DNA from: an uncultured Chitinophagaceae bacterium
GTDB lineage: Bacteria > Bacteroidota > Bacteroidia > Chitinophagales > Chitinophagaceae
Direction of reading: 5' to 3'
Length of the DNA: 40,872 nucleotides
Assembly: GCA_903904335.1 (NCBI GenBank)
Contig: CAIVCF010000226.1
Location: 1-40,872, forward strand
In this document: in pieces, positions 36,401 through 40,872 of the stretch
Position numbering within the stretch: position 1 is the stretch's first letter
How the letters are laid out: each line of letters begins with the position of its first letter
Made by a program: the position numbers and the translations under genes
Notes under the pieces: generated by a model
The model's database searches: none
What the model saw: only the letters and a program-made list of their open reading frames with translations
Told to the model about the DNA's origin: nothing

Positions 36401-37303
36401 TTAATGTTTCAAATTAGCAATGATCAATCCGCAAATAACAACAATGCCGCTGATGAGATGCACGGAAGTGAATTGTTCTCCGAGAATCAGCACCGCTTCA
36501 ATCGTACTGAAGACTGGCATTAAATTGCTGAATAAAGATGTTCTTGCAGGACCGATCCTTGCGATGGATGCATTCCAGCATAAAAAACCGATGACTGAAT
36601 TACCGATACCGAGATATAAAATGGTAATGATCATTCCGTTGGTCCAATGTAATGGCCCTGTGAAATAAGCTTCGATAATATAAAACGGTAATAAGCATAA
36701 AGTACCTGTTATGAAAATCGTCACTAAAAAACTCATAGGCGAAATTTCAGCAGGTCTTTTCTTTACTAAAATACTGTAGATAGAAAATACAAAAGCACTT
36801 GCCAATATCCAGAGGTCACCTGTTCCAAAATGAAGCTGCATCAGCTTTTGCCTTGATCCGTGCGAAAGCAGTATCAGAACCCCTGCAAAGCATAATAACA
36901 TTCCAACTAAACGAAAAGCATTTATTTTTTCTTTAAAAAAGATGCGGGAAAAAGCTGTGATGAAAATCGGCGCAGCAGTTGTTGCGATCAACACAAGATT
37001 GATGGCTTCGGTAAAATGTCCCGCCACATAAATGAAAGTATTGAACAGTGTTACGCCTGTGATGGCAGTAAAAAATAGATAAAGTTTATGTTGTAAAAGA
37101 ATATTTTTTTGGGCAATGAATTTTTTCCATCCGATCAGAATAATAAAAATAGAAGCAGTTCCCCATCGAAAGAATGCAATGCTGATAGGCGGAATTTGTT
37201 GAGCGATCCCTCTTGCCACTACATAATTGCCCGACCAGATAATGATGGTTATCATCGCAAAAGCAAAACCAATAAAGAGATTTTTATTCGGAGATGAATT
37301 CAT
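36401..37303 (-). CDS. EamA/DMT family transporter
   Basis: A 300-residue protein with about ten membrane helices and two EamA repeats. The first starts with FAMITIIIWSGNYVVARGIA and SIAFFRWGTASIFI; the second with GDLWILASAFVFSIYSILVK and ends GEQFTSVHLISGIVVICGLI. The family exports amino acids, nucleosides and other metabolites; the substrate is not readable. It lies 12 bp downstream of the radical SAM gene. Confidence 0.9.
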   Translation of the reverse strand: MNSSPNKNLFIGFAFAMITIIIWSGNYVVARGIAQQIPPISIAFFRWGTASIFIILIGWKKFIAQKNILLQHKLYLFFTAITGVTLFNTFIYVAGHFTEAINLVLIATTAAPIFITAFSRIFFKEKINAFRLVGMLLCFAGVLILLSHGSRQKLMQLHFGTGDLWILASAFVFSIYSILVKKRPAEISPMSFLVTIFITGTLCLLPFYIIEAYFTGPLHWTNGMIITILYLGIGNSVIGFLCWNASIARIGPARTSLFSNLMPVFSTIEAVLILGEQFTSVHLISGIVVICGLIIANLKH

Positions 37304-37315
37304 TTTTTATCAGGA

Positions 37316-38614
37316 TCAATGTGCAAAATCAATTTCAAAATTTCCTTTGATCCTTTCCATCGGCGGATTGAAATAACCAAAATGCAATTGAGGGAATTCT
37401 TCATGAATTAATTCCTGTAATTGTTTTACGCCCATCATTTCACCTGTTTCTGTCACACCGATCTGCCCGAGATACCAATCAGGATCGATATTAAAATTGC
37501 GCCATTGGATCATGCATAGATCAGTATCAATAATTAATTTCCGAAGGGCTTCATATTCTTCCACACTATCCGTCATTCCGGGAAATACAAAATAATTGAT
37601 GCTTGTCCATCCGCCAAAACCGCGAACCACTTTCAAGCTTTCAATAATATCCTCAAATTCATAATTATTGGGACGATAATATTTGGTATAAATATCTTTC
37701 CTTGCAGAATTGGTGCTTACACGTATACTATCCAAACCAGCTTCACACAATGCTTTTACAGCTTTAGGCATGGAACCGTTTGTATTGATATTGATGCTGC
37801 CCTTATCGGTATGTTTACGAATTTCAATGATGGCTTCACGAATGGTTTCCCACATCAATAAGGGTTCGCCTTCGCAACCTTGCCCGAAACTGATGATGGG
37901 ATAAGGTGCATTCATTAAATGCGGAACGGTGAATTCAACAATTTCTTCTGCAGTGGGTTTGAATGTTAATCTGTCCTGTGTGGAAACAATTGTTTCTTCT
38001 TCCGGCTGAAAAGAAATGCAACCGATGCAATTGGCATTACAGGCAGGAGAGGAAGGCACGGGGCATTCCCATCTTGCCAATGAAAAATTTCTTGCTGCGG
38101 GACAATGATAAGTATTACAGCAATTCTCCATCAAATGTTTTACCAAACGATTGTGTGGATAGGTTTCGATCAACTGCTGTGAACCATTTTTTATTTTGGT
38201 ATCATCATATCCTGCGCATTCCTGACGGATATCTTTTTCAATTCTTACAGCGGGCACATAAAATTTTTGATTCAACCAACCTGCAGCAGTATAACAAAAT
38301 AAGGGAAGTGTCGGAGCATCCGGCATTGTTTCATAAGCGGCGATATATAAACCGGTATGTGCCGGTGGAATAAATGCGGCAACAGCCCAACCTTTATCGC
38401 ATAAACGCATGTCACCGGTTTCTACATCAATGCCGATTGCTTTACGTCCGGGTAATTCGTATAAATTACCGCCATCGGGTAATTCGATCCATTCTTCGGT
38501 CGGGATCGGAAATGCATCCCATCCTGCACGGCCAACCGCAAATAGTGAGAGGTCTTCAAAAATATTTCCTTTACCGTCGGAGTATAATAAATAAGGTGAT
38601 TGATTAAGCGCCAT
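37316..38614 (-). CDS. Radical SAM protein with an extra cysteine cluster
   Basis: About 432 residues from the ATG at 38614 (MALNQSPYLLYSDGKG); an ATG seven codons upstream is possible. The radical SAM cluster is CNANCIGC (Cys192, 196, 199), followed by PIISFGQGCEGEPLLMWETI, ININTNGS and DSIRVSTNSARKDIY, the usual beta-strand motifs. Ahead of it lie CCNTYHC (165, 166, 171) and Cys184, which might bind another cluster or metal. The first ~140 residues form a separate domain rich in aromatic residues and short turns (DGKGNIFEDLSLFAVGRAGW). I do not know the substrate. It heads a series with the EamA and TauE/SafE transporters. Confidence 0.85.
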   Translation of the reverse strand: MALNQSPYLLYSDGKGNIFEDLSLFAVGRAGWDAFPIPTEEWIELPDGGNLYELPGRKAIGIDVETGDMRLCDKGWAVAAFIPPAHTGLYIAAYETMPDAPTLPLFCYTAAGWLNQKFYVPAVRIEKDIRQECAGYDDTKIKNGSQQLIETYPHNRLVKHLMENCCNTYHCPAARNFSLARWECPVPSSPACNANCIGCISFQPEEETIVSTQDRLTFKPTAEEIVEFTVPHLMNAPYPIISFGQGCEGEPLLMWETIREAIIEIRKHTDKGSININTNGSMPKAVKALCEAGLDSIRVSTNSARKDIYTKYYRPNNYEFEDIIESLKVVRGFGGWTSINYFVFPGMTDSVEEYEALRKLIIDTDLCMIQWRNFNIDPDWYLGQIGVTETGEMMGVKQLQELIHEEFPQLHFGYFNPPMERIKGNFEIDFAH

Positions 38615-38628
38615 AATTGATAGTTGTT

Positions 38629-38671
38629 CGATCACAGATGAAAGATATATAACCGTGATCGGCTATATATC
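38629..38671. promoter_or_regulatory. Two interlocking inverted repeats before the radical SAM gene
   Basis: CGATCAC (38629-38635) pairs with GTGATCG (38655-38661), and GATATATA (38644-38651) pairs with TATATATC (38664-38671). The second repeat's left arm falls in the loop of the first and its right arm lies beyond it, so they would form a pseudoknot or exclude each other. The pair occupies the 58-bp spacer between the membrane-protein gene and the radical SAM gene. It could be an operator or a leader structure, or chance. Confidence 0.35.
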
Positions 38672-38672
38672 A

Positions 38673-39266
38673 TCAGACTGTGTTTTTTAATTGATGTTTG
38701 CAAAAGTCGTTAAAATCCTGTTCATCAGCTTCACTTATATCGGCATCAATTTCTTTTTGTATCAGTTTGTTATTTTTGAGATCGATGGTAAGAATGCCTT
38801 CTTTCAGGATCACATTACTAACCTCGTTCCATGAATATTTTCTTTTAGGGACGGTATTGAAAACGATCTCTTCCACATCGAACGCTACTTCAGGTGTAAC
38901 TTTCAATGGCTTTTCTAATATACTGGCAACCAGGTAACTAATACTCAAATAAATCCATTGTTGTTTATTCAGATACCAACCACAAGCTGCAATGAATAAA
39001 GCAAAACGATATAACACTTCATCGCCGTTTCTCTTTTTGATAAAGCAATAGATCAACCAATAGATGATGATGGCAGTTGCCAAGAAATACAGTGAAGAAA
39101 GGCTTACAATATCAGCTAAAAATCTATCACTTAAATTTTTTGCGCCTTCATAAATAAAAGCGGCGGCACTCATTAATAACATCAATTGACTGATCAGATC
39201 AATTAGTTTATGACCGGCCGGGGCTTTGGTCACAATAACATAATCGTAAGTCTTCTGAATACTCAT
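38673..39266 (-). CDS. Membrane protein, function unknown
   Basis: 197 residues. The first ~115 contain about four hydrophobic segments, including LISQLMLLMSAAAFIY, IVSLSSLYFLATAIIIYWLI and VLYRFALFIAACGWYL. The remainder is a soluble domain (~135-197) with a beta-rich pattern, FNTVPKRKYSWNEVSNVILK followed by GILTIDLKNNKLIQKEI, which recalls small PH-like domains attached to membrane proteins in Bacteroidota. I do not recognise a named family. It lies upstream of the radical SAM gene with a 58-bp spacer that carries inverted repeats. Confidence 0.7.
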   Translation of the reverse strand: MSIQKTYDYVIVTKAPAGHKLIDLISQLMLLMSAAAFIYEGAKNLSDRFLADIVSLSSLYFLATAIIIYWLIYCFIKKRNGDEVLYRFALFIAACGWYLNKQQWIYLSISYLVASILEKPLKVTPEVAFDVEEIVFNTVPKRKYSWNEVSNVILKEGILTIDLKNNKLIQKEIDADISEADEQDFNDFCKHQLKNTV

Positions 39267-39377
39267 AATCTTTCAAATCTAATAAATGCAATGGCAAATT
39301 TGTTTATTATTTGAGAAATATCATAAAACAATGTTTAAACACTGCCAACAATCATGTCATGCTATATCTTTAAGAAT

Positions 39378-39385
39378 TACTTTTG
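39378..39385 (+). promoter_or_regulatory. Candidate -7 box upstream of ccmE
   Basis: TACTTTTG fits the TAnnTTTG consensus and lies 18 bp before the ATG at 39404. The -33 position has no clear TTTG. It would drive the ccmE-ccmF series. Confidence 0.4.
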
Positions 39386-39403
39386 CGCTAAAAGAACCTA
39401 TTC

Positions 39404-39811
39404 ATGAAGAAGACCCATATTATTGCATTGGTACTGATTGCGGCAGCCATCACTATTTTGATCAGTTATACCGGCAATCTCACAACTTATGAAACCATTT
39501 CTTCTGCGCAGCAGAAACAGGGCAAATTTGTGAACCTGATCGCAAAAATTGATAAGAGTCAGCCTTTGGAATATGATGCCATCAAAAACCCCAATTATCT
39601 TTCTTTTACAGCAATCGATACATTGGGTAATACAGTGAAAGTAGTATATCATAATACCAAACCAACCGATATGGAAAAAAGTGACAGGATCGTGTTGAAA
39701 GGAAAGATGAACGGCGATCATTTTGAATGCAAGGATATATTATTAAAATGCCCATCAAAATATAAAGACGATACAAAAGCGGTCACCAAAAATGTAGAAT
39801 CAGGCAGCTAA
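39404..39811 (+). CDS. ccmE: Cytochrome c maturation protein CcmE, CxxxY type
   Basis: A 135-residue heme chaperone. One N-terminal membrane anchor (HIIALVLIAAAITILISYTG) is followed by the OB-fold periplasmic domain (GKFVNLIAKIDKSQPLEYD; GNTVKVVYHNTKPTDMEKSD; DRIVLKGKMNGDHFECKDIL). Near the C-terminus the heme-attachment site reads CPSKY (Cys116, Tyr120), so the HxxxY histidine of proteobacterial CcmE is replaced by cysteine. CxxxY forms are known in other lineages. CcmE takes heme from CcmC and passes it to CcmF, whose gene follows 33 bp downstream. Confidence 0.9.
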   Translation: MKKTHIIALVLIAAAITILISYTGNLTTYETISSAQQKQGKFVNLIAKIDKSQPLEYDAIKNPNYLSFTAIDTLGNTVKVVYHNTKPTDMEKSDRIVLKGKMNGDHFECKDILLKCPSKYKDDTKAVTKNVESGS

Positions 39812-39844
39812 TTAAAACATCTAACAGATCCATAAAAATTCACC

Positions 39845-40872
39845 ATGCAGTATATCGGCGAACATTTATTGCCCGGACAGCTCGGACACTTTTTCACCAT
39901 ACTTTCTTTAGTGGCATCATTAGTGGCAACCATTGCTTATTTTAAGGCCAACAGAATTATAGAAATCAATGAAAAGCAAAGTTGGATCAAATTTGCAAGA
40001 ACAGCGTTTTTGATAGAGACCATTTCCGTGATCTCTATTTTTATTATCATCTATTTTTTAGTGGCCAATCACTACCACGAATATTTCTTTGCCTGGAATC
40101 ACAGCTCTTTATCATTACAACCCAAGTATTTGCTGGCTTGTATCTGGGAAGATCAGTCAGGCAGTTTTTTGTTATGGAATATATGGCATTGCGTGTTGGG
40201 ATGGATATTGATCTGGAAATCGAAAGATTGGGAAGCACCGGTAATGACCGCCGTTAATTTTGCACAGTTCTGTATTGCTACCATGCTGATCGGTATATAT
40301 TTCTTCGGAACAAAACTGGGTAACAATCCTTTTATTTTGTGGCGCAACAATATGCCTGAACTTCCTTTGTTCAGCGATCCCAATTATCTGCAATTACCGA
40401 GAGTACATGAGGGTAATGATCTGAATACCTTATTACAGAATTACTGGATGGTAATACATCCACCCGTATTGTTTTTAGGATTTGCATCTACCATCATTCC
40501 TTTTGCCTATGCCTATGCAGGCTTGGTGAATAAGCGGCATGACTGGGTAAAAGTGGTTTTGCCATGGGCATCATTCTCAGCCGCGGTATTAGGAGCAGGC
40601 ATCATGATGGGTGCAGCATGGGCTTATGAAAGTTTATCATTCGGTGGCTATTGGGCATGGGATCCTGTGGAGAATGCATCACTGGTTCCATGGATCATGA
40701 TGGTGGCGGGCTTACATTGCAACCTGATCTACAGAAAGACAGGCTATTCATTGCGCAGCACTTACTTTTTTTACATCATTGCATTCATACTGGTTTTATA
40801 TTCTACTTTCCTCACGAGAAGCGGGATACTCGGTGATACTTCCGTACATGCATTTGTTGGATCAGATATGAC
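39845..40872 (+). CDS. ccmF: CcmF-like cytochrome c heme lyase subunit, 3' end outside window
   Basis: The frame opens at ATG 39845 and stays open to the end of the window (~342 residues seen). It begins MQYIGEHLLPGQLGHFFTIL, followed by several membrane helices. The segment LACIWEDQSGSFLLWN is typical of CcmF, NYWMVIHPPVLFLGFA holds a conserved heme-ligand histidine, and the WWD-like motif reads FGGYWAWDPVENASLVPW. After that comes FLTRSGILGDTSVHAF, also conserved in CcmF. It transfers heme to apocytochrome c in the periplasm. It is preceded by ccmE, its natural partner. Confidence 0.92.
   Translation, partial: MQYIGEHLLPGQLGHFFTILSLVASLVATIAYFKANRIIEINEKQSWIKFARTAFLIETISVISIFIIIYFLVANHYHEYFFAWNHSSLSLQPKYLLACIWEDQSGSFLLWNIWHCVLGWILIWKSKDWEAPVMTAVNFAQFCIATMLIGIYFFGTKLGNNPFILWRNNMPELPLFSDPNYLQLPRVHEGNDLNTLLQNYWMVIHPPVLFLGFASTIIPFAYAYAGLVNKRHDWVKVVLPWASFSAAVLGAGIMMGAAWAYESLSFGGYWAWDPVENASLVPWIMMVAGLHCNLIYRKTGYSLRSTYFFYIIAFILVLYSTFLTRSGILGDTSVHAFVGSDM

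Noticed and set aside
39286-39492. 68-residue plus-strand frame over the ccmE start
   Set aside because: It overlaps ccmE in another frame and has no motif.

Overview
This 40.9-kb window looks like a chromosomal segment of an uncultured or little-studied Bacteroidota bacterium, most likely from the Chitinophagaceae or a near relative. The evidence is low GC with AT-rich spacers, type IX secretion (T9SS) sorting domains of both type A and type B, a PorP/SprF protein, DUF3078, a Bacteroidota-type LptE, -7 boxes of the TAnnTTTG type, and start sites that mostly lack a Shine-Dalgarno sequence. I see no rRNA, tRNA, CRISPR array, transposase or prophage gene. Most of the window is housekeeping.

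Layout. 1-6.2 kb is a T9SS surface-protein locus: the C-terminus of one type B cargo protein, a PorP/SprF outer-membrane protein, and a 1409-residue PKD-repeat cargo protein. 6.5-11 kb holds a GH63-like glucosidase, a secreted Asp/Arg/His/Tyr-rich protein, TrmH and a thioredoxin-like protein. 11-18.5 kb is a long minus-strand envelope and RNA block: miaB, mntA, hepT, a sigma-54 activator, lptE, a TPR-like protein, secG, mltG and a BrkB-family protein. The mntA-hepT toxin-antitoxin pair interrupts what otherwise reads as a housekeeping series. 18.6-21.1 kb has DUF3078, an NTF2-like lipoprotein, a structured intergenic element and a broken T9SS type A cargo gene. 21.3-28.5 kb has purK, an L,D-transpeptidase, a hybrid histidine kinase split by an in-frame stop, aspartate kinase, class 1 fructose-bisphosphatase and a small membrane protein. 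28.5-33.3 kb has an ABC ATPase without a permease, a YfiT/DinB protein, two tandem Nudix hydrolases, folC and a TonB-like protein. 33.4-38.6 kb is a minus-strand metabolic and transport run: NTF2-like, SDR, Tat-exported sugar isomerase-like protein, TauE, EamA and radical SAM. The window closes with ccmE and the start of a ccmF-like cytochrome c maturation gene.

The points that most deserve attention are: (i) the single in-frame TAA that separates the sensor half from the kinase half of the hybrid histidine kinase; (ii) the MntA-HepT insertion, which has an unusually strong Shine-Dalgarno; (iii) a GC-rich element of about 118 nt with mutually exclusive pairings, just upstream of a gene remnant; and (iv) short similar intergenic elements that may belong to dispersed families. 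I did not identify a clearly new multi-gene system. All function calls come from reading motifs and family resemblance, without database searches.
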